This document shows, one piece after another, positions 18,271 to 25,928 of a stretch of 64,000 nucleotides of DNA. The notes under the pieces are model-generated. The model ran no database searches. It was not told the origin of the DNA and was given only the letters and a program-made list of their open reading frames with translations. The DNA is taken from positions 4,092,001-4,156,000 of the forward strand of contig NZ_CP154826.1 in assembly GCF_039613825.1 (NCBI RefSeq), in the 5' to 3' direction. The position numbers and the translations under genes were made by a program. Every line of letters starts with the position of its first letter. Positions within the stretch are counted from its first letter, which is position 1. Source of the stretch: Diaminobutyricibacter sp. McL0608. Its GTDB lineage: Bacteria; Actinomycetota; Actinomycetes; Actinomycetales; Microbacteriaceae.

Positions 18271-18741
18271 ATGCGTAGATCGTCGAGGGCCGTAGCAGCG
18301 GCAGTGGCCGTTTTTTTCGTCGTCACGGGGATCTCCGCGTGTTCGTCGACAGACTCGAAAGACCAGACCGTCGTTTCGCCGACCACGAGCGAAGGCCCCG
18401 TCACGGGGTTCGTGCGTGACGGCCAGGTGCTCCATGTCTCCCGCAACGACGTCACCGTGAAGGTGCAGGCGTCGGGGGGCGAGCTGATCCTCCAGGGCGA
18501 CAACCTGACCGTGACCGTCTCCGGCAACGTCGGCGACCTCATCCTGACCGGGTCGAACAACACCGTCACCTCCGGCGACGCGGAATGGCTCGAAGTGTAC
18601 GGCTCGAGCAACACCGTGAAGGCGGGCGGGGTGAGCAGCACGGTGCGCATCGAGGGTTCGCGCAACGACGTCTCCTTCAGCGGCGGCCCGAGCGTGCGCG
18701 TGCGCGGCACCAACAACACGGTCAACGGCAAACCGCAGTAG
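18271..18741 (+). CDS. DUF3060 lipoprotein
   Basis: 156 aa. A lipoprotein signal (residues 1-24, lipobox GISAC) is followed by a beta-helix-like DUF3060 domain with the recurring ENTVTVSGNVG / GSNNTVTSGDA / GSSNTVKAGG / GTNNTVNGK pattern of Asn-Thr-Val repeats. It is exported and anchored on the cell surface; function is unknown. The downstream ABC ATPase begins 3 bp after its stop, so they are probably cotranscribed. Confidence 0.85.
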   Translation: MRRSSRAVAAAVAVFFVVTGISACSSTDSKDQTVVSPTTSEGPVTGFVRDGQVLHVSRNDVTVKVQASGGELILQGDNLTVTVSGNVGDLILTGSNNTVTSGDAEWLEVYGSSNTVKAGGVSSTVRIEGSRNDVSFSGGPSVRVRGTNNTVNGKPQ

Positions 18742-18743
18742 CG

Positions 18744-19565
18744 GTGACAGCGCCGATCCTCAGCGCCCGCCACGTCGACTTCGTGCGCAACGGGCGCGTG
18801 ATCCTCGACGACATCACCTTCGACGTCAACGCGGGCGAGCACTGGGCGCTGATCGGGGCGAACGGTGCAGGCAAGAGCACCATCCTGAGCATGCTCGGCG
18901 CCCTCGTGCATCCGACGCGGGGAACGGTCGATGTCCTCGGCCGGCGCCTCGGCCGCGTCGACCTGCGTGAACTGCGCGGGATGATCGGCCACGTGAACCC
19001 ACGTCACCAGGTGCGCTCGCCGCTCACCGTCCGCGACGTCGTGCTCACCGGCGCGACCGGAACCACCGAGCTCATGCTGCGCTGGGAGCCGACGCACGCA
19101 CAACGGATCCGCGCCGACGAACTCATCGAACTGCTCGGGATGTCCGACCTCGCCGACGCGACGTGGCCGAACCTCTCGCAGGGCGAGCGGGGCCGCACGC
19201 TCATCGCGCGGGCTCTGCAGCCCGACCCGCACCTCCTGCTGCTCGACGAACCGAGCACCGGACTCGACATCGCGGCCCGCGAGCACCTGCTGGATCGCAT
19301 CGACGGCCTGCGCGCGCGGCACCCGGATCTCGCCAGCGTGCTCGTAACCCACCACCTCGAGGAGCTGCCGGCCAGCACTACCCACGCGCTGCTGCTGCGC
19401 GAGGGTGCGATCGTCGCGCAGGGCGCGGCCGACGACGTGCTCACCAGCGGCCTGATCAGCGCGACGCTCGACTATCCGCTCGAGCTGACGCGCACCGACG
19501 GCCGCTGGTCGGTTCGCACTCGGCGAGGCGCATCCGCATCCACGAATCCTCCCCGACCGCACTAA
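18744..19565 (+). CDS. ABC transporter ATP-binding protein (orphan)
   Basis: 273 aa from GTG 18744, 3 bp after the lipoprotein stop. Walker A GANGAGKST (residues 38-46), signature LSQGERGR, Walker B LLLLDEPSTG and a HHLEELP switch region are present. No permease gene is adjacent. The family is nearest to ModF/YbbA-like stand-alone ATPases by length, but that is a guess. The basic tail (RTRRGASASTNPPRPH) is probably unstructured. Confidence 0.88.
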   Translation: MTAPILSARHVDFVRNGRVILDDITFDVNAGEHWALIGANGAGKSTILSMLGALVHPTRGTVDVLGRRLGRVDLRELRGMIGHVNPRHQVRSPLTVRDVVLTGATGTTELMLRWEPTHAQRIRADELIELLGMSDLADATWPNLSQGERGRTLIARALQPDPHLLLLDEPSTGLDIAAREHLLDRIDGLRARHPDLASVLVTHHLEELPASTTHALLLREGAIVAQGAADDVLTSGLISATLDYPLELTRTDGRWSVRTRRGASASTNPPRPH

Positions 19566-19616
19566 TTCGAGCCGGGCGCACCCGTACATACGCGTGCGCC
19601 GAGACAGAAGACGTGC
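19557..19616. repeat. CGCACTA-type palindromic intergenic element, copy 2
   Basis: CCGCACTAATTCGA at 19557-19570 is followed by an inner stem GGCGCAC (19575-19581) / GTGCGCC (19594-19600), then GAGACAGAAGACGTGCG. Base by base it aligns with copy 3 at 24693. It lies after the ABC ATPase stop and before the polyketide synthase promoter. Confidence 0.55.
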
Positions 19617-19667
19617 GCTGCGACATAAGACGCAAGCGTTCCTGAGTGCAGGTGATGCCGCGCGTGG

Positions 19668-19679
19668 TACCTTGCGGAT
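19668..19679 (+). promoter_or_regulatory. Leaderless promoter of the type III PKS operon
   Basis: TACCTT (19668-19673), 6 nt, GTG start. Confidence 0.5.
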
Positions 19680-20750
19680 GTGACCCGAATAGTGGCGGTC
19701 GCTCCCGCCCTCCCGGCCCGTACATACACACAGGCTGAAATCACTGCGGCCTTGCTCGCGATGATCACCACCGATCCGGGTCGGCAGGCCGTCATGAAGC
19801 GCATCCACGCCGCCAGCGGTGTCGAGACCCGCAACCTGGTCATGCCGCTCGAGCAATACAGCACGCTCGCGTCTTTCCGTGAGTCGAATGACTTCTTCAT
19901 CGCCGAAGGGACCACGCTTGCCGAGCGTGCGCTGACGGATGCGCTGGCCATCGCGGGAATCGCGGCATCAGATATCGACTTCCTGCTGTTCACCTCTGTG
20001 ACCGGCATCGCCGCTCCGTCGATCGACGCTCAGCTCGTGTCGCGCCTGGGGCTACGGCCCGACGTCAAGCGTCTGCCATCGTTCGGGCTCGGATGCGTGG
20101 CCGGCGCCGCAGGGATCGCGCGCGTACACGACTACCTCGTCGGGCATCCGAACGAGGTCGCAGTGCTGCTGTCGGTCGAGCTGTGCTCCCTGACCGTGCA
20201 GGCGAGCGACGATTCGATGGCGAACATCGTCGCGAGCGGGCTCTTCGGCGACGGCGCCGCGGCCGTCGTGATGGTGGGGGACAATCGCGCCAAGCAGCTC
20301 GGCATCGGCGGCCCGGAGGTCGTGGATACGCAGAGTCGCATCTACCCGGACACCGAGGATGTCATCGGCTGGGACATCGGCGGCACCGGGTTCCGCATCG
20401 TGCTCAGCGCGGGCGTCCCCGAAGTGATCGACCGGAATTTCGCGGTTGATGCTGCGGGACTCCTGGAGCGCCACGGGCTGACGATCGCGGATGTCGGCGT
20501 CTGGGCCGCGCATCCGGGCGGTCCGAAGGTGCTCGAAGCGTTCTCGCGGGCCCTCGACCTTCCGGAGGGCGCCCTCGATGCCAGCTGGCGGTCGCTGGCG
20601 CGCGTCGGCAACCTCTCGTCGGCGGCAGTCCTTCACGTGCTCGCGGAGCGGATGGATGCGCATCCTGCGCACGGAACCAACGGCCTCCTGTTCGCACTCG
20701 GTCCGGGGGTAACCGCCGAGCTGGTGCTCCTGCGCTGGGTGGACGCGTGA
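19680..20750 (+). CDS. Type III polyketide synthase (SrsA-like)
   Basis: 356-aa chalcone/stilbene-synthase-fold enzyme. The catalytic triad is visible: Cys139 in GLGCVAGAAG, His278 in AAHPGGPKVL and Asn311 in RVGNLSSAAVLHVL. Actinobacterial relatives such as SrsA condense malonyl units on fatty acyl-CoA starters to make alkylresorcinols. The two downstream genes, a membrane methyltransferase and an FAD hydroxylase, match the srsB/srsC order, so the likely product is a methylated alkylresorcinol or quinone phenolic lipid. The GTG start is leaderless. The stop is followed by a 51-bp tandem expansion. Confidence 0.92.
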   Translation: MTRIVAVAPALPARTYTQAEITAALLAMITTDPGRQAVMKRIHAASGVETRNLVMPLEQYSTLASFRESNDFFIAEGTTLAERALTDALAIAGIAASDIDFLLFTSVTGIAAPSIDAQLVSRLGLRPDVKRLPSFGLGCVAGAAGIARVHDYLVGHPNEVAVLLSVELCSLTVQASDDSMANIVASGLFGDGAAAVVMVGDNRAKQLGIGGPEVVDTQSRIYPDTEDVIGWDIGGTGFRIVLSAGVPEVIDRNFAVDAAGLLERHGLTIADVGVWAAHPGGPKVLEAFSRALDLPEGALDASWRSLARVGNLSSAAVLHVLAERMDAHPAHGTNGLLFALGPGVTAELVLLRWVDA

Positions 20751-20798
20751 TCGCGAGGGACTCATGATCGGGACTGACTCATGATCGGGACTGGCTCA
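20748..20798 (+). repeat. 3 x 17 bp tandem repeat with chained mini-ORFs
   Basis: The unit TGATCGGGACTGACTCA is repeated three times with small differences between the PKS stop and the methyltransferase ATG. Each unit gives a mini-ORF (MIARDS, MIGTDS, MIGTGS) whose TGA overlaps the next start by 4 nt, the last running into ATG 20798. See finding. Confidence 0.8.
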
Positions 20799-21343
20799 TG
20801 ATCTGGTACACGGTCCTGATTCTCGCGACCGGGCTCGAGCGCATCGCCGAACTGATCGTCTCGACCCGTAACGCGAAATGGTCGTTCGCCCGCGGCGGCG
20901 TCGAGCACGGCCGGCGCCACTTCGGGCCGATGGTCGCACTGCATGTCGGACTGCTGCTCGCCTGCCTCGCCGAGGTGTGGATCGGCGGGCGTCCGTTCAT
21001 CCCGTGGCTCGGCTGGCCCATGCTCGTGCTCGTCTTCGCCAGCCAGGGACTGCGCTGGTGGTGCATCGCGGTGCTCGGCCCGCGCTGGAACACCCGGGTG
21101 ATCGTCGTCCCAGGGCTGCCGCTCGTCGACAGCGGGCCCTACCGCTGGTTCAAGCATCCCAACTATGTGGCGGTCGTCGTCGAGGGGATCGCGCTTCCGC
21201 TGGTGTACACGGGGTGGATCACCGCGCTCACCTTCACCGTGCTGAACGCTGTGCTGCTGTTGCGATTCCGGCTGCCGTGCGAGAACACGGCGCTCGCCTC
21301 GCTGCCGCCGGCGAGTGCCGGTCGGTCGACGGCGGTCCGGTGA
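20798..21343 (+). CDS. Isoprenylcysteine carboxyl methyltransferase-family protein (SrsB-like)
   Basis: 181-aa integral membrane methyltransferase with about four helices. The C-terminal signature GPYRWFKHPNYVAVVVEGIALPL (read in parts) is the ICMT AdoMet-binding region. In the srs operon of Streptomyces griseus the homologous SrsB methylates alkylresorcinol; the same role is inferred here from gene order. ATG 20798 is preceded by a chain of mini-ORFs rather than a clear ribosome-binding site. The stop overlaps the next gene by 4 nt. Confidence 0.87.
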   Translation: MIWYTVLILATGLERIAELIVSTRNAKWSFARGGVEHGRRHFGPMVALHVGLLLACLAEVWIGGRPFIPWLGWPMLVLVFASQGLRWWCIAVLGPRWNTRVIVVPGLPLVDSGPYRWFKHPNYVAVVVEGIALPLVYTGWITALTFTVLNAVLLLRFRLPCENTALASLPPASAGRSTAVR

Positions 21344-22401
21344 GCGATACGCCCGGCAGCGGCCTCGACGCCGAGGTGATCGTCGTCGGAGGCGGGCCGG
21401 TCGGACTCGCCGCCGCGATCGAGGCGCAGGCTGCGGGGTTCAGCGTGCTCGTCGTCGAACAGCGTGACGGGCCGATCGACAAGGCCTGCGGCGAGGGACT
21501 CATGCCCGGCGCGCTCGCGGCGCTGCGCCGGCTGGGCGTCGACCCGGTGGGGCGCGATTTCCACGGGATCGCATACGTCAGTGCGACCCAACGTGTGGAG
21601 CACCGGTTCGACGGCGAGGTCGGCCGTGGTGTGCGGCGAACCGTGTTGCACGCAGCGATGGCGGAGCGGGTGGCCGAGCTGGGCATCCCTGTCCTGCGCG
21701 GACGCGTCACCGGTGTGACGCAGGAGCAGGCGCGTGTGCGCGTCGAATGGGATGGCGGCGCGGCGCGCGCGAACTGGATGATCGCCGCCGACGGACTCCA
21801 TTCGACCGTGCGGCGCCTGGTCGGCTGCGAACGACCGCCGGTGGCTGCAGCGAAACGCAGGTTCGGCATCCGCCGGCATTTCGAGGTCGCCCCGTGGAGC
21901 GAGCTCGTCGAGGTGCACTGGACTCCGGAGGTCGAAGCCTACGTCACCCCGGTGGATGCGGGGACCGTCGGTGTCGCGCTCCTGGGTCCGCCGCATGTCG
22001 ATTTCGACGACGTGCTCGCCCGCATCCCGGAACTCGTCGAGCACCTCGACGGCGCCGCCGCGCTGAGTTCTACGCGCGGCGCCGGCCCGTTGCGGCAGCG
22101 CACCACTCGCCGGGTCGCCGGGCGTGTGCTGCTGGCAGGGGATGCATCGGGTTACGTCGACGCGCTCACCGGCGAGGGCCTGCGGGTCGGGTTCGCGCAG
22201 GCCAGGTCGGCGGTGCGGAGCATCGCGGATGAGGACCCTTCGCGCTACGAACGGGCCTGGTCGAGGGACACGCGGGACTTCCGGATTCTCACCAGCGCCC
22301 TCGTCGCTGCGGCGCGTTCGCCGTTGCGCGGGCGGATCGTGCCTGCCGCTGTGGCCAGCCCGGCGCTCTTCGGGCGCATCGTCGACCGTCTGGCGCGCTG
22401 A
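21340..22401 (+). CDS. FAD-dependent oxidoreductase / hydroxylase (SrsC-like)
   Basis: 353-aa flavoprotein of the geranylgeranyl-reductase/PHBH superfamily. The Rossmann motif VIVVGGGPVGLAAAIEAQA is at the N-terminus, CGEGLMPGALAALRRLG follows near residue 48, and GRVLLAGDASGYVDALTGEGLRVGF near residue 262 is the second FAD motif. In the phenolic-lipid operon model it hydroxylates the methylated resorcinol to a quinone. The GTG start lies in the overlapping stop of the methyltransferase. Third and last gene of the operon. Confidence 0.88.
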   Translation: MSDTPGSGLDAEVIVVGGGPVGLAAAIEAQAAGFSVLVVEQRDGPIDKACGEGLMPGALAALRRLGVDPVGRDFHGIAYVSATQRVEHRFDGEVGRGVRRTVLHAAMAERVAELGIPVLRGRVTGVTQEQARVRVEWDGGAARANWMIAADGLHSTVRRLVGCERPPVAAAKRRFGIRRHFEVAPWSELVEVHWTPEVEAYVTPVDAGTVGVALLGPPHVDFDDVLARIPELVEHLDGAAALSSTRGAGPLRQRTTRRVAGRVLLAGDASGYVDALTGEGLRVGFAQARSAVRSIADEDPSRYERAWSRDTRDFRILTSALVAAARSPLRGRIVPAAVASPALFGRIVDRLAR

Positions 22402-22425
22402 TACCGGACTTCCGGCATCCGGTAT
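22401..22425 (+). terminator. Hairpin after the phenolic-lipid operon
   Basis: ATACCGG (22401-22407) and CCGGTAT (22419-22425) form a 7-bp stem right at the operon stop, followed by TTG. Confidence 0.45.
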
Positions 22426-22569
22426 TTGAGACTCACAATACTTTGAATGCTTTTATAAGAAATATTAACCGGCGATTTTCGTACCCTTCACAGGATCAAC
22501 CGGTATTCCTTGTATAAGGACGCGATAGGACGGCTGTTATTTGAATGCGCGCCAGAAGGACGAGCACCG

Positions 22570-22845
22570 ATGAGTCAGGTAGAGATCGACGAGAATTCCG
22601 CCGAATGGGCGGGTGAGGGACGTCGGCGTACCACCATCACGTTCTACCTCTCCGAGTTGTTGCGCAATCGGGCGCGCGCCGCCTACCGCCTCACCTCGTT
22701 CGCCGAGCAGGATGCGAGCTGGTCCGACATGCTCAGCAAGGCGCTGCTCGCAGAAGTCGAGCGCAGGGAGCGGGACCACAATTACGGCGAAGAGTTCACC
22801 GGCGGTGAAGAACCGCTCTCGCCGGGCCGCCCTATCGGCTACTGA
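22570..22845 (+). CDS. Small DNA-binding-like protein (ribbon-helix-helix-type pattern)
   Basis: 91 aa, not firmly recognised. RRRTTITFYLSELLRNRARAAYRLT (read in parts) resembles the strand-helix of ribbon-helix-helix or ParB C-terminal-like proteins, and the tail is acidic. AAGGACGAG precedes ATG 22570. The upstream 100 bp are unusually AT-rich for this genome (around 22430-22510). A strong hairpin terminator follows. Role uncertain: it could be a small regulator or a partition-like protein. Confidence 0.6.
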   Translation: MSQVEIDENSAEWAGEGRRRTTITFYLSELLRNRARAAYRLTSFAEQDASWSDMLSKALLAEVERRERDHNYGEEFTGGEEPLSPGRPIGY

Positions 22846-22861
22846 TCTTCTCGTTAACGAA

Positions 22862-22919
22862 CCGGCCAGGTCGTCCACACTTCCGAGGAAGCGGTACGAC
22901 CCGGCCGGCCCCCGTTTTT
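22862..22919 (+). terminator. Bipartite hairpin terminator with T run
   Basis: CCGGCC and GGTCGT (22862-22874) pair with ACGACC and GGCCGG (22896-22908) with one mismatch; an inner CTTCC/GGAAG hairpin fills the loop. TTTTT follows at 22915-22919. Confidence 0.7.
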
Positions 22920-22920
22920 A

Positions 22921-22974
22921 GCTCAATCGACTGGGTTAGCTCAATCGACTGAGTCAGCTCAATCGGCTGGGTCA
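22921..22974. repeat. 3 x 18 bp tandem repeat
   Basis: GCTCAATCGACTGGGTTA (22921-22938) is followed by two copies at 22939-22956 and 22957-22974 with two to three changes each, then a partial fourth unit GCTCA inside the end of the lipoprotein gene. It lies between convergent genes. Confidence 0.85.
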
Positions 22975-22976
22975 GC

Positions 22977-23399
22977 TCATACGGGGCTGACGGCGTACGT
23001 GACCGCAGTACCAGGGGTGCTGAGGATCACGGTGTACTTCGGACCGTCGAAGATCGTCGTGCTGGTGTCGGTCGCCTTCGCGTTCGGCTCGGCCTTGAAG
23101 CCGGCCTTCTCGAGGGCGGCCTTCGCGTCGGCGAATCCCGTCTTCGACGTGGGGATGACGGTGACGCTCCATCCGGTGTCGGCGTCGCCCTGCGCGACGA
23201 GGATCTTGCCGTCGACGACGGGGACGTCGCTCTTCGGGAAGCTCGACGGGAGGGCTGCTGTGCTGGAGCTCGCGCTGGTGCTCGAGCTGGTCGAACCGCC
23301 GGAGGAGGTCCCGGTCGAACAACCGGCGAGCCCACCTCCCACTGCGATCGTGATTGCCATGACGGCAGGGACGAACAATTTCTTGCGTGAAAGGTGCAT
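22977..23399 (-). CDS. Hypothetical lipoprotein
   Basis: 140 aa. It has a lipoprotein signal peptide with the lipobox GLAGC at residues about 23-27, then a Ser/Thr/Gly linker of about 20 residues, then a compact domain (residues about 55-140) that I do not recognise, with strands such as DTGWSVTVIP and PKYTVILSTPG. It is probably anchored outside the membrane. The ATG follows AGGAATCACAA. The gene ends two bases after the tandem repeat block. Confidence 0.75.
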   Translation of the reverse strand: MHLSRKKLFVPAVMAITIAVGGGLAGCSTGTSSGGSTSSSTSASSSTAALPSSFPKSDVPVVDGKILVAQGDADTGWSVTVIPTSKTGFADAKAALEKAGFKAEPNAKATDTSTTIFDGPKYTVILSTPGTAVTYAVSPV

Positions 23400-23627
23400 T
23401 TGTGATTCCTACTGGTGATTGATGACTTCTACTGGTTTCGCATGTGAAATACGGGTGTTGCAAACACAAAAGTTTACTCTCGGCTGTCTCTGTCGGCGAA
23501 CCGAGTGGGCCCGTTCGGTCGGCTTCGGGGTACCTGTCTCAGGCCGGCGGATGGTGCTGTGCGAGGTGACGCTCTACCCCACTAATGGTTACACCCGCCC
23601 CCGACATTTGCGATGCCCCGAACGTGA

Positions 23628-23655
23628 CAGTTCCGGTCGAGCGCGGCCGGAACTG
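23628..23655. repeat. GTGACNGTTCCGG palindromic element, copy 1
   Basis: CAGTTCCGG (23628-23636) and CCGGAACTG (23647-23655) are perfect 9-bp arms with a 10-nt loop. The extended left arm (23624-23641) matches the copy at 36975 with two differences. It sits just downstream of the phosphotransferase stop codon. Confidence 0.6.
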
Positions 23656-23668
23656 CGGCTGGCGGCGG

Positions 23669-24646
23669 TTAGGGTCGAGCGGCGGTGAACGCCCAGCGCG
23701 ACCGTTCAGCGATGGCCTCGCCCCGTTCGCGGCTCTCCCGGACGAGCTCGGCCGCTTCGACCGGGCCGATGCGGCCCGCGGCGAGATTCCACGCGACGAA
23801 GACCAGGTGCCTGGCGCGCACCATCCCCGCGATCCGGTCGACCTCATCCGGCTCCAGCTCAAGACGTTGCCGATAGCCGGCTGCGAGCAGGTCGATGCGG
23901 CGCAGGTCTTTGCCGCCCTCCACCCAGAGGAGGAATGCGAGCGACCAGAGTCTCGGGCCTCGCCCGGCGCCGGCCCAGTCGACCACGACCATTCCCGGCG
24001 CTGCGGTCGCGACGACGTTCGCGAGCACGAAATCCGGATGCGTGAACGCCAGTGGGAGCCCGTCGCCGCCGTCGGCCTGGTCGAGTTCCCCGAGCACGAC
24101 GGCGAGGGATGCGCGGTCAGCGGCGGAGGGCGACGCCAGCGCCGCGCTGACCCACTCGCGGGCGGCATCCAGTTCTGCGGTGGGGAGTCCCCGTGCGGCG
24201 TGATGCCAGGCGCCGCCGGACTGCGCGGGCGCACCCGCGTCGAGAGGGAGGGCGTGCAGCCTGCCGAGCATGCTGCCCAGTTCACGGAGGCCGCCGGCCT
24301 CCTTGACGGTGGGGCGGCGCAGCTCGCGCGGGACCGGATGCACGAACTCGGTCACGAGCACAGGCGAGGAGCCCAGCATCGAGACAGGATCGTCGGTGGC
24401 GGCCCGCTCGGCCGGATAGTCGTGCTCTGCCAGCCAGGCCAGCGTCGCCGCATCGCCAGCGACCGCCTCGATCGACTGGTCGGGTGGGAAGACTCGTGCA
24501 ACCCAGTCGGGCCCGTCGTTGCGCTCGACGCGCATCACACCGGAATCGAGTCGATGCAGGTCGACGGCGTCGACGCCGTAGTGCGCTGCGAGGTGCGCGA
24601 CCAGCGCGCCAGTGTCGATTTCAGCCGCGGAGATCGATCCGAACAC
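23669..24646 (-). CDS. Aminoglycoside-phosphotransferase-family kinase
   Basis: 325-aa APH-fold protein. The catalytic loop THPDFVLANVV (near residue 203: H-x-D and N) and the metal-binding DWAGAGRGPRLWSLAFLLW (near residue 222) are present, and the N-terminal lobe begins with a VARVFPPDQS Lys-poor strand. The substrate is unknown; such proteins phosphorylate small hydroxylated compounds and need not confer antibiotic resistance. The start is GTG 24646, with a TACTCT -10 exactly 6 nt upstream. Confidence 0.85.
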   Translation of the reverse strand: MFGSISAAEIDTGALVAHLAAHYGVDAVDLHRLDSGVMRVERNDGPDWVARVFPPDQSIEAVAGDAATLAWLAEHDYPAERAATDDPVSMLGSSPVLVTEFVHPVPRELRRPTVKEAGGLRELGSMLGRLHALPLDAGAPAQSGGAWHHAARGLPTAELDAAREWVSAALASPSAADRASLAVVLGELDQADGGDGLPLAFTHPDFVLANVVATAAPGMVVVDWAGAGRGPRLWSLAFLLWVEGGKDLRRIDLLAAGYRQRLELEPDEVDRIAGMVRARHLVFVAWNLAAGRIGPVEAAELVRESRERGEAIAERSRWAFTAARP

Positions 24647-24658
24647 GTGCTGAGAGTA
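24647..24658 (-). promoter_or_regulatory. Leaderless promoter of the APH-family gene
   Basis: TACTCT (24658-24653, minus strand), 6 nt, GTG. Confidence 0.55.
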
Positions 24659-24692
24659 CCCCAGCCCGGTGCGCGGTGGCTCGTCGCCGCCA

Positions 24693-24774
24693 CCGCACTA
24701 GCTCGATCCCGGCGCACTAGTACAACGTAGTGCGGCGAGACTGAAGTAGTGCGGCGGCGCCGAATTAGTGCGGC
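24693..24774. repeat. CGCACTA-type palindromic intergenic element, copy 3
   Basis: Left half-sites CCGCACTA (24693-24700) and CGCACTA (24713-24719); right half-sites TAGTGCGGC at 24728-24736, 24747-24755 and 24766-24774. The central pair forms a 7-bp stem with an 8-nt loop. It lies 3' of the HAD phosphatase gene, in a tandem gap. Confidence 0.75.
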
Positions 24775-24793
24775 GAGGCCCGTGCGGCCCGGC

Positions 24794-25471
24794 TCAGCCG
24801 AGCAGCAGAGCGCTCAGCTGGTCCGTCGAGTGAACGACAGCGATCGCGCCGGCGGCCTCCGCGGGCGAGCCGTAGCCCCACTCGACGAGGATCGTCGGCA
24901 GTCCGTGCTCGCTGGCACCTTCGACGTCGTGGGACCGGTCGCCGACCATGACGGTCTGCGAGAGGTCGACGCCCTGCTCGGTGAGGCGGCGCAGCGCCTC
25001 GGCCACGACATCCCCCTTCGCACTGCGCGACTCGTCTTCGGATGCACCGCAGATCACGTCGAAGTATTCGGTGAGCCCGAAGTGGTCGAGGATACGTCGC
25101 GCCTGGAGCTCAGGCTTGCTGGTGGCGACGGCGAGCGGGATGCCCGCATCTTTCAGCCGCTTCAGAACGCCGCGCACGCCAGGGAAGACGGCCGAGTCGA
25201 AGGCGCCGTCCGCGTGGTAACTGGTGCGGTAGATGGCAAGGGCATCGCGGGCTTCGGGCTCGGTCATGTGCGCGAAGTCGCGGAAGGAGTCGAGCAGCGG
25301 CGGGCCCACGTATTCGACGAGCTCGGCGGGCGAGGGGATGGGCAGGCCGAGGGTCTGCAGCGTTGCGGCGATCGACTTGGTGATGCCGGGCGCGGAGTCT
25401 GTGATGGTGCCGTCGAGATCGAACAGGACGCAGGTCCAGGTACGGGTGACGGTAAGGGTCGGGTTTGTCAT
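24794..25471 (-). CDS. HAD-superfamily phosphatase (phosphoglycolate phosphatase-like)
   Basis: 225 aa. Motif I is VLFDLDGTITDS near residue 15, motif II VATSKPELQARR near residue 112, and motif IV TVMVGDRSHDVEGASEHGL near residue 170; the cap contains PGVRGVLKRLKDAG. It belongs to the Gph/PpaX-like subclass, so phosphoglycolate or another small phosphate ester is the likely substrate. ATG 25471 has no clear ribosome-binding site; TACTAT lies 9 nt upstream and may be its -10. Confidence 0.88.
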   Translation of the reverse strand: MTNPTLTVTRTWTCVLFDLDGTITDSAPGITKSIAATLQTLGLPIPSPAELVEYVGPPLLDSFRDFAHMTEPEARDALAIYRTSYHADGAFDSAVFPGVRGVLKRLKDAGIPLAVATSKPELQARRILDHFGLTEYFDVICGASEDESRSAKGDVVAEALRRLTEQGVDLSQTVMVGDRSHDVEGASEHGLPTILVEWGYGSPAEAAGAIAVVHSTDQLSALLLG

Positions 25472-25508
25472 AACCGTCCAATAGTAGGTTCTGAACTTCG
25501 GGGTTCGC

Positions 25509-25928
25509 TCAACGTCCGCTGAGAGCAGATTCGATGTGTGAGCGTGCGACCACCATCGTATTCGTGCCCGGATTGAACTGGACTGCAACGAAATCCGCAG
25601 TTTCGATGAGTGCGAGCGCCTCCCGCGAGGGGATGATGATCGCCTGCACCTTCACGCCCTTCTTCACGGTTGCACCAACCGCGTCGCGCAACGCTTTCAT
25701 CGACGTGAACAGGGGGAGTACCGGTTCGCCGGCAGTGGATGCGATGGTGCGGAGGCGCGTCCCGGTCGCCTCTGTCGACCCCGTCACGTCGACGACCAGC
25801 CCGCCCGCGAGCGCGGCCTCGAGCAGAGCATCCAGTGCTTCGAGCGTCGGCTCCGCGTTGATCGCATCCAAAGCCTTGCGCACCGCAACGTTCTCGTAAC
25901 TCTGGGGGAAGCGGCCGGCGGCGTTCAT
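25509..25928 (-). CDS. SseB-family N-terminal domain protein
   Basis: 139-aa single-domain SseB-like protein: FPQSYENVAVRKALDAI at the start, then VVDVTGSTEATGTRLRTIAS and EPVLPLFTSMKALRDAVG (read in parts). SseB-type proteins in actinobacteria are of unknown function; an early link to sulfurtransferase regulation is weak. The stop of nucS and the start of this gene share one base (TGATG), so the two are translated from one mRNA. It ends 37 bp before the HAD gene. Confidence 0.85.
   Translation of the reverse strand: MNAAGRFPQSYENVAVRKALDAINAEPTLEALDALLEAALAGGLVVDVTGSTEATGTRLRTIASTAGEPVLPLFTSMKALRDAVGATVKKGVKVQAIIIPSREALALIETADFVAVQFNPGTNTMVVARSHIESALSGR

Noticed and set aside
22921-22974. 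CRISPR-like array at the 18-bp repeat
   Set aside because: Units are contiguous with no spacers, and no cas genes are present.
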